A stretch of DNA of 64,000 nucleotides, taken from Diploscapter coronatus. Lineage: Eukaryota > Nematoda > Chromadorea > Rhabditida > Rhabditidae. A program made the position numbers and the translations under genes. Below are positions 1-16,850 of this stretch, in pieces; position 1 is the first letter of the stretch; every line of letters starts with the position of its first letter. A model generated the notes under the pieces. That model made no database searches, was not told where the DNA came from, and worked only from the letters and a program-made list of their open reading frames with translations. Where the stretch lies: the NCBI GenBank assembly GCA_964036155.1, contig OZ038423.1:37959249-38023248 (forward strand), written 5' to 3'.

Positions 1-737
1 TCATTGTGAGTTAAAAACGATTAAAATTTGATAAGATCGATAATTCGTGAAAATTTACATGGAAAATGACCGAAATGCTTTTGGATAAATTATTTTTAAA
101 AATTGAGGGAAAAAATCGTAAATGCGAGAAAAACGTGGAGCAAAAGATTTTCGTCAAAAGTGAGAATTTGGCAAATTTATGGGATACAATCAATTAATTT
201 TGTGGCGAGGAATGAGATTTTGGAAATTTGTGGTTCTAGAAAATGCTCTAGAAATAAAATTCTAGAACTCGTTCTGGAACCGAAATGATCCTATTCATGA
301 TCATCACAGAAGAGTTTCTATCGTTGACCTGGGGAATTCTGAAAAAATCATTAGAAAAATTCTATTTTCCCAGATCAGTGATATTTTTCTATCAAAAAAA
401 AACAAATAAAGTACAATTTACATGAATAAAAACTCGAAAATTCCCTTAATTAGAGCTTTCTAGACCCTTTCAAGAATGGGCATAAGTACAGTTATTTTCT
501 ATTAAATTGAAGCACCAAAGTCCTATATGTTTAAGTTCATTATATTGCAGTCTTTTACCTACCCATTTTCAAAAATAGGTATTCTTCAATTTGAATTTGA
601 CTTGAGCAATTTTATTTTTTTCTTCAAATTACAGTAAGTCAAGTCAAATTCAGTATTTTAATGAAAAGACCAAGCTCGACGTTGCTCTTCAGAACTCGTG
701 ATGTCGTGTCGTTAGGCTTCCGAATCCTGACGTCGAA
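1..737. other. Downstream flank of the Src-family gene; no gene seen
   Basis: AT-rich sequence with no open exon I can support on either strand. It contains short TTCTAGAA-like palindromes around 233-265. It is the 3' flank of the minus-strand kinase that stops at 738-740 and probably holds its 3' UTR. Confidence 0.5.
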
Positions 738-4977
<4,240 letters not shown>

Positions 4978-7463
4978 TCTAAAATCAAGGATCTTGAAAT
5001 AGACAAAAACTCTATCCTCTATTATTCTTCTTCAATCCACACGCTATTTTCTCGAAACTTTGGACATTTCTAAAAAAAATCTTGAAGAAATATTATGCAG
5101 AAAAAGAGCGATTCTTTATTTTACACGCTATTTCCTCAAAATTTTAGACATTTCCTTTTTTCCTTCTCCTTTCCATCAAGATTAGGATCAATCCTCGCGA
5201 AGTCAAGCAGCTAATCCACAAGTGTACAAAAAGGGCCAATCCCGTTTACACCGGATTCAAGATCTCAAGACTTTACACTGCCAAAAAGTATCTAATCTTT
5301 GGCAAAATCGAGCAAGTTTCAAATCAAAACCATTCTCTCGATGAATCTTTCGTTGAAAATATTAGAATATTAAAATGTTTAAATCTACCTGATAACCCAG
5401 TCGGATTTTCGAAATCCCTCTCCAAATTAAATTGATCGAAATTTCCGATTTTCCTGACCCGGCTTTTTCACGGCTTACCCCGCATCAATTTTTGAGCAGC
5501 CTCTGAAAATATTTAAATTCAGGTGGCGTGGCCAAAACTAAATAAGTTGCAAAAGTGCCACACGAAGCAAAGTAAAAAGCAAAGAAAATCGATAAAATGA
5601 ATGTTTAAAAAAGTCGGATGTTGTAAAATTTCGAGATTTCAATCTGAAAAGATCGAAAAAGTCGAGGATTTAAGATTAGAAAAGATTTAAGAAAAGGAGA
5701 AATAACGTGGAAAGAGGGGAGGAAAAGAAGCAGAGAAAAGATTTCCAGGCCACCAGGCGATAATCGGGGTCAGGCCTGTTCGCTTTCAAAGCGAACGATC
5801 TTTTATCAGCGCATTAGCATATCAGCTGAATACCGGCTGGGATAAAAATAATAAAAAACACCTAATGGCCTGGTAAATAAGATCAGTGAAATCGTGAACT
5901 TGAAGCTTCAGAAAGTCTCGATCGAGATTAGGAAAACGAGATTAATTTTAACGGATCTAAAAAATCTCCAATCATGAAAGATAAGATTTAAAAGCAGTCT
6001 GACATATCTTACTTTTTACATTTTGCGGGAATTTTAATCGAAGACGACGATTAAATTTAATTTAACACGAGAGGTGACGCTGAACAATTTGATGACTGAA
6101 ATAAAAATGGCCGGGGTATTGAATTACTCATCGGAAATATTGATAGTGGGTTTTGCTAAAATCGATAAAGATTAATAATAACGCCCCATATTTTGGCTTT
6201 GGTTGGGAGTTGGTGAGACGCCTACTAAAATAGTTTTTCGGTAGGGTAAAGTCTCGGCGGATTTTTAAAACACCTGCCGGGAATAGCGTTTTGTGAAATT
6301 CGATCTTCACGGGGAGGTGAATTTCAAGCGATTTTTCGGGATTTAAGCTCACAGACAATCGAAAAATGATAGGTTACGCGCGTGAAAAATGAAATGAAAC
6401 ACATCATAAAAGAAATATCAGTAAAATTGACACTTTCTTCAAAATCTTAGCAAAGTTTTCGATGTTTTAAAACCTGGTGCCTAAGGTTTCGATGGTTTGA
6501 AAATTTGTAAAATTCGTGAAAATGGCCGAATTCAGCCCGAAATGAGTAATACCAACGTGTTGACTGAAACTAAAAGTACGTTCAATATTTTCGAACGTGT
6601 AAGGAAAACTTCGAAACTTAAATGTTAGTAAGATTTAATCTAAAACCTATCAAGTAAGAAATTTTCGGGTTCAAGAAATTGGGGAAGAAAATTTCGAGGA
6701 AATTCAATTTCGATATGCGGTGATTTCACATATACAGACGGGTGGGAAATAACATTTATTTTATGGAGTATGAAAGAGTTGGAACATAGAAATAGCACTG
6801 AAGGCTAGAGACATTAGAGAAGTTAGAAGGGAGTTGGAATCGGGGAGAAAGAGTGAGATGGGGAGATTATGGGAGAGAGAACAAGAAGTTGGAAAAGGAG
6901 AAATAGTATGGAAGAATGAGAGAAAAGGGTAGAGAACGAGGGACGGCGCTAAAGCGAGCATTGATCGGCCCATTGGTCAGTTGCTGAGGCCACAATGGAA
7001 GGAGAGAGATGGAGAAAGAAAGAAAAAGAAATAGAAAAGAAAGAAATTGGAGAACGTTTACGCAAGAAACATGCGTTAAAGAGCAATTAACAATGATGAA
7101 AAGCCCAATGAAAAAAGCCGAAGAGAAAATCTAGTAGGTCGAAAAATTCTGCAAAGTTTCGCTAGATCTCCAAAAAAACCACAAGTCCAGAAATCTAGAT
7201 ACAAAAATAGCAAGTTATCATTGTTATTCTTTCATTATAAATTTATCAGATCGACCCGAAATAGGCATTACCATATTTCGCCTTCTGTCTTCAAGCCTTC
7301 AGAGCAACGACGTCATCGATATGACACAGAGTCCGAAAGGAGGAGATGGGGTCTGTTGGAACCTCACGGAAAAAAACACTTTACCGAACTTCAAAATAGC
7401 GCCTAGAAAATTCACCGAAACTTCTATCGGCTCCAAAAAAGAGCCAGCTTAAAGATATTTAAG
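4978..7463. other. Divergent intergenic region between Src-family and PDZ genes
   Basis: About 2.5 kb between two start codons pointing away from each other, so both promoters should lie here. I see GATA-like sites in TTTTATCAGC (about 5811) and GGGATAAAAA (about 5840), and a long purine-rich tract at about 6771-7060. Short open frames here are low complexity and not credible genes. Confidence 0.45.
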
Positions 7464-9112
7464 ATGATCTCGAATAAAACTTCGAAGAAAACCCTGAAAA
7501 ACTTCCAGGAGATGACCGTGTGCATCGACATGGAGGAGGGCGACCCACTGGGTGCGACGCCCAACGACAAACTCGTCATCGTCAAGGTTCAGTCGGGCAC
7601 CGTCTCGGAGGGACACTTGAAGGTCCGAGCAAGTTCTCAACTCGACATAGGAGCTCTGATCTTCTATTTTCAACAAGATCATCTTCTACCCTTGAATGAA
7701 ATGACTTCTATGAATCATAAAGGATAATAAATTGAAGTCCATGAATTAAACCAATTTTAAAATTTACTAAAAGAAGGGGTGTTCTATTTACATAGGGAAG
7801 TTTTTAAAATTCAAATCAGAAGAGGACCCTCTAATTTGCACCATTTCAGGTCGGCGATCAGGTGAAGGAGGTGAACGACGTGCCGGTCAAGGGCCAGGAC
7901 GACTTCTTCAAGGCGCTCCGCTACGCCCATCCACAGGCGCGTATCACCATCATTCGCGACGCGGCGAAGGTAAGTCGAAAAATAGAAGATCCTAGGGTCT
8001 TCTATTTTCAAAGTTAAAAAAAACCGAAATGTCTTTGATTTTTAGGCGGCCGAAGTGACCTCCCGTGTGCACATTCCGCAGGAGCGCGAGTCGTTGATCA
8101 AGCGTCGTGACGGTTTCACCTACGTGGTCCCTCTATTTCATACCTCCTTTTACAATAGAAAATCCCGATCGTCTATTCGAAAAATACGGTATTTGGAATA
8201 AAGTCCAACTTTTAGCTAGTGTGTCTGGACTACGTGAAGGGCCCGAAGTTGGGCCTGGCGATCAAGCACTTCCAGAACCGCGTGCTCGTAAAGGTAAAAC
8301 AAGATAAAATAACCTGCCTCTAAAATAGAAGCCCAGGGCTTCTACTTTATGGATTACGGTATTCGGGATTTAATCAAAATTCCAGACCGTGGAAGACAAC
8401 ACGCTGGCCTCCGACAAGTTCGTCGTCGGTGACCACATCGTCGATATCGATGGAGGTAGGATGATAGAAATTGATCTCTTTTCTGAGAAAGAAAGATCAA
8501 TCACCCAGAAAGACCAATTTTTCAGTTTGATCTTTTTCAGTGCCCGTCACTGACAAGGAGGTCGCCAAGAAGCTAATGATCGAAGAGATCAAGAAGAAGG
8601 GCTGGTTCAGCTGCGTCGTCGAGCGGCCCGACAACATGGAGACCAAGTTGTGGGTGAGCGCGATACCAGATCGAGAATCTGCATTTTGCCAAAAATATCT
8701 TAGGCTTCCACAAATTCGACTACTTTGCCACCTTTTTAGGTCCAGAAGGCGCTGCAGTCAGAGCCCAATCAGCCGCCCTCCGTGAAACTCAACGAAGACG
8801 TGATCGCGATCATGAAGCGCATGCGCGAGTACAACAAAACCGCCAGAGCGGTGAGTTGGGAGTGAGACCGTGGAGTTGCAAAAAATTTGCAAAAATTCAC
8901 CGGACAAATTTTCCCTATTTCAGCCCGCCAAACCGATTCTGACGCAGACGAGCGGCGCGAAGAAGGCGCAGGTTCAGATAACCGAGCAAATCTTGGTTCA
9001 TAATATCGGTAAGGGAAAATCAATTGATAAGGGACGGAGTCTTTCAGCAATAGATGTGCACATTTTAGGCCATGATCACGTCGGTCACGCACTGAGAAGG
9101 GTGAAGAACTAG
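7464..9112 (+). CDS. Two-PDZ-domain protein (nematode family)
   Basis: About 286 residues in 9 exons. PDZ1 (about residues 15-95) has DPLGATPNDKLVIVKVQSG then GDQVKEVNDVPVKGQDDFF. PDZ2 (about 120-205) has GPKLGLAIKHFQNRVLV, VGDHIVDIDG and VPVTDKEVAKKL. The tail (about 206-286) is basic and helical-looking without a recognised domain. Exons end at 7622, resume after TTTCAG at 7850, and continue to a final exon after TTTTAG near 9068; the stop is TAG at 9110-9112 with an AATAAA at 9263-9268. Related worm proteins carry the same two-PDZ layout, but I do not know a function beyond binding C-terminal peptides. The GLGF-type carboxylate loop is present as GLAI in PDZ2 and diverged (LGAT) in PDZ1. 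Several introns contain a short hairpin (see findings). The start is the first in-frame ATG; an AG lies directly before it. Confidence 0.88.
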
Positions 9113-10260
9113 GTGAATTTTCGCTACAGAAGAGACACAACATCGAGCGAGACGAACGAATTTTCGCGTGCCACTGCGCGTCACCCCAATTGACCCAAAA
9201 CCTGCCCACGCAACACGATCTCTGCCTCCATCAAACACTGTAAAATGTCAGCGATCATACGAAATAAAGCTCGTCCCGTCGAACTACTTCGAGTCGTTTT
9301 CATAGACTTGACCATTATCTACAATTGAAATAGATCTATGTTAAATTTAGTCCTCTTCATTGCTGTAGTCATATTTTTATCGCTACGAGAGCGATGTTTC
9401 ACGGACACAGTGGTTTGCTCATTTTTGTGCTTGAATCGGAGGATAAATAAGCCGTGTGTTCCGAGCTCGCTCTCTCCCTTTCTCTCACTCGCTTTCGCGT
9501 GCCGTTGTAAAGCCTCTTCTGTGATAAAAAGTCATAAAAATAGCCCGGACCGAAATATCGAGGAGAAAAGATGAGATAAATGAATCCCTCCATACCAATT
9601 TCTCACTCCATCTTATCTTCGATCGATCAGAGCCCCATGATTCTGCCAGGCTTTTTATCCGGGATTTCGTATATCCTCCCTCACATTAGAAGGCTCTGCC
9701 AGATTTTATCCAATTTTCAGAGTCGTAAAATTTTGCAATCATGTTTTTAGAAGGTCTCCTAATTCATATGATATCATCTCAGGACAGAATTTTTACCGAA
9801 GTCCGTTCATCATAGAGAATAACTATTTTCGATTTCTTTCATTTCAATCATTTTCAAATAATTTATTTAGGAAAAAATTCGAACTGTTTAAGTTTCCGCA
9901 ACGGTGTTCTAAATCCGGGTTCACTGTAATTGCCAACCTTTTTCTGAGAAATAGGGTGCTAACTATAATGGACCCCAAATTTATAGATGAACATTCTGGT
10001 TTTCGTGTTGTCATACACAATTATAAAAAGCTGCGTGAGTGAGCGCAATTGTCATTGTCATTTTTGAGTCGAGTCGGAAGGTTTTTGGTGATCAAGTTTC
10101 TTCGTTGCTCGAAAGGCAACGTATCGATTGCGACATGTGCCACTTTTTCCCCAATCCCTCGCCCAAAAGCAAGCTATCTTTACAAATCAGCCTAATCCTG
10201 AAATCTATTTCTATTTTTCTATTATAATTTAAAAATTTTTAAATCATCAACATCAAAATA
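9113..10260. other. Intergenic region upstream of the acyl-CoA synthetase gene
   Basis: Contains the PDZ gene 3' UTR and poly(A) signal (AATAAA 9263-9268). A TATAAAAAG lies at about 10021, 240 bp before the next start codon. There is no TTTCAG directly before the ATG at 10261, unlike the next two genes, which fits the first gene of an operon. Confidence 0.45.
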
Positions 10261-13200
10261 TGGCCGCGTAAGATTTTCATCAATATCATCACTTTTCTGA
10301 TCAACAATTTTCCAAGACTTGTAAAATTTTTCGAGAGTTAGATTTTTCTGATAGAATCTCTTTCATAACTTATCGAAGAAAAAGTCTCAAGAAGCAAAAT
10401 ATTCCTGATCAATCCTTTAAAAACATGTCAAAAATTTCAGAAACTTGGATAACATGGAGTTCCGACAAACCTTTTGTATCGACTATAATGGATGGATTAC
10501 GGTAATTTTGAAATCTAGGGTTTTTTTTTTTTTGAAATTCTAAATTTAGGGCTCTTCGATCGTCCCTCCACCCAAACAAATCGATTTTGATTCTCAGACC
10601 ATACCGGAACTGATCTATACAAAGGTGAGCTCAAATTTCTCCTCAATTAAAATTTCATTTAAGCTTAGATTGTTTTTATTTACATCCAAAAATTTTGCAA
10701 AATTTAGATTTCTATCTAAATTTGAAAAGTTTCACCTAACCTTGAGTTTTGTCAAATTCAGGCCACGAACGATCGTGTAGCGGCAGTTTTCGACTTGGAA
10801 AAATCGTCGTATACGTTCAGAAAAATTGTTGAAGAGGTAAATCTTTCCTAATTTTTTAAGCAAATATACATATTTAGATGGAAGTTCTTGCCGCAGGGCT
10901 TTTGTCAACCGGATTGAAACCTAACGATCGAATCCTGGTTTGTGGGAGTAATCATTCGCATGTAGGTTTTTTTTCTTTTTTAAATTTAATTTGAAAACGA
11001 TTTTTCCATTAAATATCTTCAAATTTTGATTATCGAGTTTTTAGGTAATGATCTGCGCACTAGCTGCTGCTAGAGCGGGGCTTGTATTTTCTCTGGTCAA
11101 CCCGAACTTCGCCTCTGCTGAATCTTTGAACCGTGCCTTGTATTTAGTGAGTCTTCTATTTGTAAAAATTTATAAAGGTTTTTTTTTTATCTTTTGGGAT
11201 ACACATCGAATTTTATTGATTTGAATTTTTAGGGCGAATTCCGAGCCGTGATATGTTTCAAAGCTCTGGCCTGTTCAGACTACCTAAATTCCCTCCTTCT
11301 AGAATTCATTCCAGAGCTCATGAAATGTCCGAAAGGTTTGAAAATTTTCATAATTCTCCTCAAAACTCGAGCTTTTAGGTAAGTTGAAGTCGGAAGCCTG
11401 TCCCAAACTAACCCATGTGATTTTGGCTGAAGAAGATCACAAACACGCGTAAAAGCTACGATTTTTGAACATTTTCAAATTTTTCAAACTCTAGAGGAAC
11501 CTACACCCTATCGGAAATTTTCGGAAGATCTACCAAAGAGAGAATCGCCAAACTGCCGAAATACGATAATTGGAGCAGTCATAAGTTGGCTTGTTTACAA
11601 TTTACTTTGGTAAGACTTTCAATTCAAAAAAATGTTTGCCAAAAAATTCAGGGTACCGCTTCTGAGCCTAAACTTGTCGCCCTTTCTCATTATCAATTGC
11701 TGAACGGTGCTAGGGCCGTAGTCACCGCCTTTGGTATCAAAATGGAGGTAAAAATGGCTTTTCGAAATTTGATGGAAATTTGTTTAGCACGTCCTAGCCT
11801 GTGCCTTGCCAATTTTCCGAATTCCCATCTTTTCCTTGGTCTGTTTGTCACCGTTTTTGACCGAATGTAGATCAGTATTTCCCGAGCCCTCACCCTTACC
11901 GAAAAATCTATTCGCTTGCGTAAGCAAGTACAAGTAAGTTCATATAATTATTCGGTTACCTCAATTATCTCTAAATTTAATCACCCCAATTAAGATGCAC
12001 CACCTTACTATCTAACGGAGCGGCCCTAAGACTACTTCTGAAGATATCTTTGGCTCAAAGGGTCAAATTAACTGCCTTGGAAAACGTTCTTCTAATTGGT
12101 GATCGAGTTAACAAAGAGGTGCTCAAGTTGATCAAGACCCAGGCGGAAAACGTGAAGATTGTCGCGGTAAGTAGGATTCTAAAAATTTTATCTTCGAACA
12201 CTCGCAGGTTGGCTACCTATTGACCGAAACTGGATCGATTCCGATTTTGGGTGACCAAAATTCGGATTTTACAAGAAATGTCGGTAGGGCTATCGCGGGA
12301 TATGAGGTAAGTTGAAAAAGATTACTTATTTATTTCTTCGGTAACTGAAAAACTATTGTTTCTTTTTAAAATTCTTAGGTAGGTTCAAAATTTTCAGCTC
12401 CACCTCATTCCCCTAGATGGTAGCCAGAATGCCGTACCAAGCGGTCAGCTTGGAAAATTGCTAATTCGGGTCTATTTCGGGTCGACGTTCATGGGATATG
12501 CTCCTGATACTAAAGGAAAGGAGAAGTGGGTTGATACTGGGTAAGTTCATTTAGAATTTCTAGAGATAGATCTTATTTTTTCATTTTTGAGCATTTTTCT
12601 TAGAGTTTCTACAGGTGTTTTTTGTTTGTTTTTTTTTTTTTTTTTAAATTTTTTTCAGTTCTCAAATTTCAGTGACGTAGCCAAAATAGACGCTGATGGT
12701 AACGTGGAAATCGTTTGTCAAGAGGACGACCTGATCTACGACAAGAATAACTGCCTGGTTGAGCACTGGCACGTCGAGCGACTACTCAACCAATCTGAAT
12801 TGATCAAGGGGGTTCAGGTTCGCATTTTCCACATATATTCCAAATATCTTCCATAACCTATTCAACATTTCGAATTTTATATAATTGAATTTGTTCTAGT
12901 CCAACATTTTCTCAGGCTTATATGTTTAGGTGATAAGCCTTGGTCGGGGTAAACCCGTGATCGCCGTATGTGTGCTGAAGAATAATCAGGTCTGTGTTAG
13001 CGTATTTTATATTTTACAAAATTGAACGCGAAATTTTCAGAGTCATATGGCATTTGTGAAGGACGAGCTAAGGTCCATGTGTAGATCGCATAGATTCATC
13101 GCACCAGACTTATTCGCATTTGTGGACGATTTTCCAAGGTAGCATTTAAATTCGTGTTGATTTCGAAGTTTAACCTTGAAGTTTGGTCTTAGTTATATTG

Positions 13201-13320
13201 AAGGTAGTTTAATTTTAGAATTCGACTATTTATCGTTTTATTTCCAGAGTCCATACGAAAATCCAGAAGTACCGAATTCGGCAAATGTTGGTTGCCGGCC
13301 AGATCTCAATTTTCCAGTGA
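10261..13320 (+). CDS. Diverged ACSF2-like acyl-CoA synthetase (AMP-binding family)
   Basis: About 575 residues from about 17 exons; human ACSF2 is about 615. Exon 1 is only ATGGCCGC before GTAAGA. The fold is recognisable: an N-terminal domain with GLKPNDRILVCGSNHS and AARAGLVFSLVNPNF, the P-loop region QFTLGTASEPKLVALSHYQL, YLLTETGSIP in place of the YGxTE motif, WVDTGDVAKID (the TGD motif) and a C-terminal TKIQKYRIR, which aligns with GKIQKFKLR and keeps the catalytic lysine. The family forms acyl-AMP and then acyl-CoA. Here the P-loop has lost the usual SGTTG pattern and the A8 hinge region (RGGENIYP in relatives) reads DLIYDKNNCLVEHW. It may therefore have altered substrate use or be a weak enzyme. 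It ends 400 bp before the transporter gene, with AATAAA at 13622-13627, and is probably first in an operon. Confidence 0.87.
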
Positions 13321-13621
13321 TTTTACTTTACCTTTTTAAGTAATTCTTGATTTTTATTTGATTTCTATCTTCGTCTTTTCGAAAATCTAATCATTTTCCA
13401 CCTTCTTATGTATAAATTTAACAAGCTTCAAATTTTATTCATAGTTAACGTTGGAAGTGTTTGCCGATACGTATTTCGTGGAATTTATCAAAATCTTATC
13501 ATTTGTTATTTGTGATATGTATTCTTTATTCTTAATTTTTTCTGCCTTCTTCATCATTTTCTTTCCCTCCTTCCTTTCCCTATCACACTAAAGATTGTGC
13601 GCTCGTTCTACGTTTATTTCG

Positions 13622-13711
13622 AATAAACTCGTTGTGTTTTATTCAACCCTGAAGTTCTTGTTCAATTTTATTCTAATTTTAAAAATTTTCTCAAATTCAG
13701 CTCCAAAAATT
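13622..13711 (+). promoter_or_regulatory. Operon-type intercistronic signal: poly(A) site then trans-splice acceptor
   Basis: AATAAA (13622-13627) is followed by a U-rich stretch and an acceptor, CTCAAATTCAG ending at 13700, just before the ATG at 13720. A spacing of about 75 bp between the poly(A) signal and an acceptor with no upstream exon is the layout of SL2-type trans-splicing in worm operons. The operon is an inference. Confidence 0.5.
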
Positions 13712-13719
13712 CATGTAAG

Positions 13720-16433
13720 ATGAGGGTCCGAAGTCCACTGGTGGCAATTGGGTGTGGGCAGTTCGCGCTGAGTTTGATGCAGGTAAAAAGTTTGGATAAA
13801 AGTTACTAAAAATTGAAATTTTTGAAGTGTGACCACTTTCTAAATCTATGAAAACTATTTTCCAGAAGAAAATGAATTCTAGGTGATGTTCCAATTCTAT
13901 TATGTCAAGGTCTATCTGAACATTTTTCACGTGCCAAAATTATGGTTCAACGTTGCTCAGGTATTTGCATTTGTTCGAATTTTCAAAAATTACTAATTTT
14001 CAACCTTCAGTTTCTATTCATGATTTGGAACGCCGTGAACGACCCTTTGTTCGGATTTTTGCAGGTATTTTTGTCACATGTTCCAGAAATTCAACAAATT
14101 TTATATGCTCTAGTTTTTCTGTAAATTGGATCTTTTGAAAAGTGATATTTCTCGAAAAATACGTCTATTTTTCAGGATCGGCCCGGCTCATGGTTGAACT
14201 CGCGAACTTTGGCGATTCGCTATTTCGCGCCGTTCATCGCGATTTCGTTCGTTTTCATGTGGCTGCCGTGGGACACGTCGGGCTCGGCCTGGGAGGGACT
14301 GCATTTGATTCTCGCGCTCTTCTTCTATGACGCTTTTTTCAGGTATATTTTCAGTGCTTTTTTAAAATAATGTTTCCATTCGGTTTAATAGACTTGCATT
14401 TTTGAAAAGACTACATTTTGTAGTTTTTTTCGTAGACCTTAAAAAGTTTTAGGATTATTATTTTGTATAAAATTCCAAAATTTTTCAAATAAATTTTTTT
14501 TTGTTAGCGCCCTCGGCGTTTCGTGGAGCGCGTTGTTCGCGGACACGACCCAGAATCCAACGTTGAGAGTTTCGGCGATGAAATACACGCAGCTGAGCAT
14601 CCTTCTCAGCGTCAACATCATTTCGATCACTGAAAAAGCCTCGAAAAGTTTGGAGGTTGGATTTTTTCTCTAAAGAATCTTAAAATTTATATTTTTCTAA
14701 GAAAGTTAGCCTTCATCAAAGTATTTTTTTAAGAAAAAGTAATCATTTTTAGAGTTTTATTTTTTTAACTTTAAAAAATACAAATTTCAGTTTTTCGGCA
14801 TTTTCCAAACGATCACTGTAATTGTGGCTTGCATCGGAATGTGCATGTTGTTCGTCGCCGGCTCGTTTGATTCTTCCGCGTCGTATTTCCGAGAAAAAGA
14901 CGATCGACCATTACTCAGCGAGTCGGAATATGATACCAAATCGACTAGGTTTTTTGTTGTAAATTTGGCTCATAGAAAAAGACACCGGGTTTTCTAAGAA
15001 ATAGTATGAGAAAGCAAGAGAAGAAAAGAAAAAAGCCGGTGTCCCGGTGTCTTTTTCTACGAGCCGTAAATTTTGTTTTAAAAAATTTGTCTCAGATCAA
15101 TCTGGCAAATGTCTCGAGAAATCGTCGTCGAAAAAGATTTTCTGCGAATTATCGCCGCCAATTTTCTTCACAATGCGAGGTATTTAAAAAACATTTTCTC
15201 AACTTTCCAAGGAATTTATTTTTAAGATCTGTAGCCCACTTGAATTTTGCCTCGATCGCTACGGAGATTCTGATTCCTCAGACCATACTCCCTAAGGGCT
15301 CGCTCAGCTTGAGTATATTTTACGGGATTTGTACTTTGGGGCCTCAGGTATCTTATTTCAACAAAAAATTAACTTTAAGAAAGACGTTTTTTTTCTAGTT
15401 TTCTTAAAGAAAATATACGAAGAATAAGTAGAATTTTTGGGCTACCTGTACTTTCAGACGGGTAGAGAATGTAGGAAAAGCGGAGAAATAAGAAAAAGAC
15501 GTCTGTAAATACAGGGAGACCGGATTTTAAAATTTTGCATAAAAATTGGTCTTCAGCTCCTAATTATCGGGTCGGAAAGGCTATTGGCGCAGCACGGCTC
15601 GTACCGGGTCATGGTGCTCAGCTACATGTTCTCGGTGCTGTCCGGATGCATGATTCTCTTCTCTTCAAGTGCCTACGTCATCATGCTCTTCATGGTCATT
15701 GATAGGTGATCTTTTCTATCTTTTAAAGTATTTTTTACTTGCATATTTTTTTCTAAAACTTTGTCGTTCTTTTTAAGTTTTGAAAATTCCAATTTTCAGC
15801 ATTACGGTCCACTCTATCGCACCGCTGTTCAATATCGTCATTTCGGACTTTATCGATGACGATACGAAAAGATACAGTAGGAGGTGCGTTTTATAAATTT
15901 AAATTTCGGAAATTTTGGCTGTTTCAATTTTCCTAACTTCGAATCGAACTTTTCAATTCCGATATTCTTTGAGAAGTGTAATGAAAAAGCAAAAATCTAC
16001 AAAAAAAATTAAGAGTATTTCAACTTTTCCTAACTTTGATATTCTTTAAGAAATCTTATAAGAACGAAAAATATTTTTTTAATTTCAGAAACGGTCTCTC
16101 GTCGCTCATATTTTCGTTGAACGCCCTTTTCGTGAAGCCTGCGCAGTCGCTCGCTCCGGTGATAATCGTCTACTTGCTCAATTTTTCTGGGTATCAGGTG
16201 AAAATTTGAAACTTAAAAATTTGTCAATAACTTTTTTCAAAATCTCAAAGATATGCTAATTTCAGGACTACCTGACTTCGAAGACCCCGTCCAAGGACTT
16301 GTACGGTACCATGAAGTACATTCTCTTCTTCACGCCACTGTTGTTGGGTGCTCTGCAACTAGTCATTTTCAAGCCTTATACTCTCAGAAACAAACACATT
16401 TCTTCGAGGAATCAATTAGTCGAACAAATTTGA
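13720..16433 (+). CDS. TMEM180/MFSD13A-like MFS-fold membrane protein
   Basis: About 500 residues in about 12 exons, similar to human MFSD13A (about 517). Many hydrophobic segments are visible: ISFVFMWLPWD, LILALFFYDAFF, ITVIVACIGMCMLFVAG, VMVLSYMFSVLSGCMILF and LFFTPLLLGALQLVIF. Family landmarks are the early NAVNDPLFGFLQDRPGSWL, ALFADTTQNPTLR, WQMSREIVVEKDF with RIIAANFLHN, and LSSLIFSLNALFVKPAQSLAPV. Proteins of this group are related to sodium/sugar-type MFS carriers; the substrate is unknown. The start is the first ATG after the acceptor ending at 13700 (the earlier ATG at 13713 meets a stop at once). The stop TGA is at 16431-16433. A foldback repeat (14961-15073) lies in the intron before the WQMSRE exon. 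It lies between two lipid-metabolism genes and is probably co-transcribed with them. Confidence 0.9.
14961..15073. repeat. Foldback repeat, family B copy 1
   Basis: The left arm CTCATAGAAAAAGACACCGG pairs with the right arm CCGGTGTCTTTTTCTACGAG, around a purine-rich core. The same arms and a complementary core recur at 45480-45630. Located in an intron of the transporter gene. Confidence 0.8.
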
Positions 16434-16693
16434 GGGTTCTTTTATTTTATTTTATAAAGTACAATACTCATCTATTCAAAAAAAATTAACCTTAAAAATT
16501 ATATAGGTCCTTTTTTAAGACGAGTATCATATTTCCTTTAAAAAATAGAAGATTCTAGTAATCTTCCCGTCTTTCGCTAGTTTTTCGTTTCTTTTCACAA
16601 ATTTTAGACTTCAGAATGCGATAATAATATTGTCTGTGATCTCTTCTTTCATTTATTTGTATGCATGTCAAAAATTACAATACGATAGGTAGA

Positions 16694-16850
16694 AATAAAC
16701 TTGATATTACCGTTTTCTTTGTTGAAATTTTACTTTTTGTTGGTTGAATCCAATTTTTACAAGTTGTGTGTTTACTTTCTGTAATCTTTTCCCTTTCATA
16801 ATTAGCTACCTTTTTAAAGTTAATTCCAAAATTAGCATAACTTCAGGGGA
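16694..16850 (+). promoter_or_regulatory. Operon-type intercistronic signal before the acyltransferase
   Basis: AATAAA (16694-16699) lies about 145 bp before an acceptor, CATAACTTCAG ending at 16846, only four bases before the ATG at 16851. Such an acceptor directly before a start codon, with no exon before it, suggests spliced-leader addition. Confidence 0.5.

Noticed and set aside
6761..6973. 70-codon minus-strand frame
   Set aside because: Product of a GA-rich tract; serine/leucine/phenylalanine low complexity.
8769..9209. 146-codon minus-strand frame
   Set aside because: Antisense to PDZ gene exons; no family resemblance.
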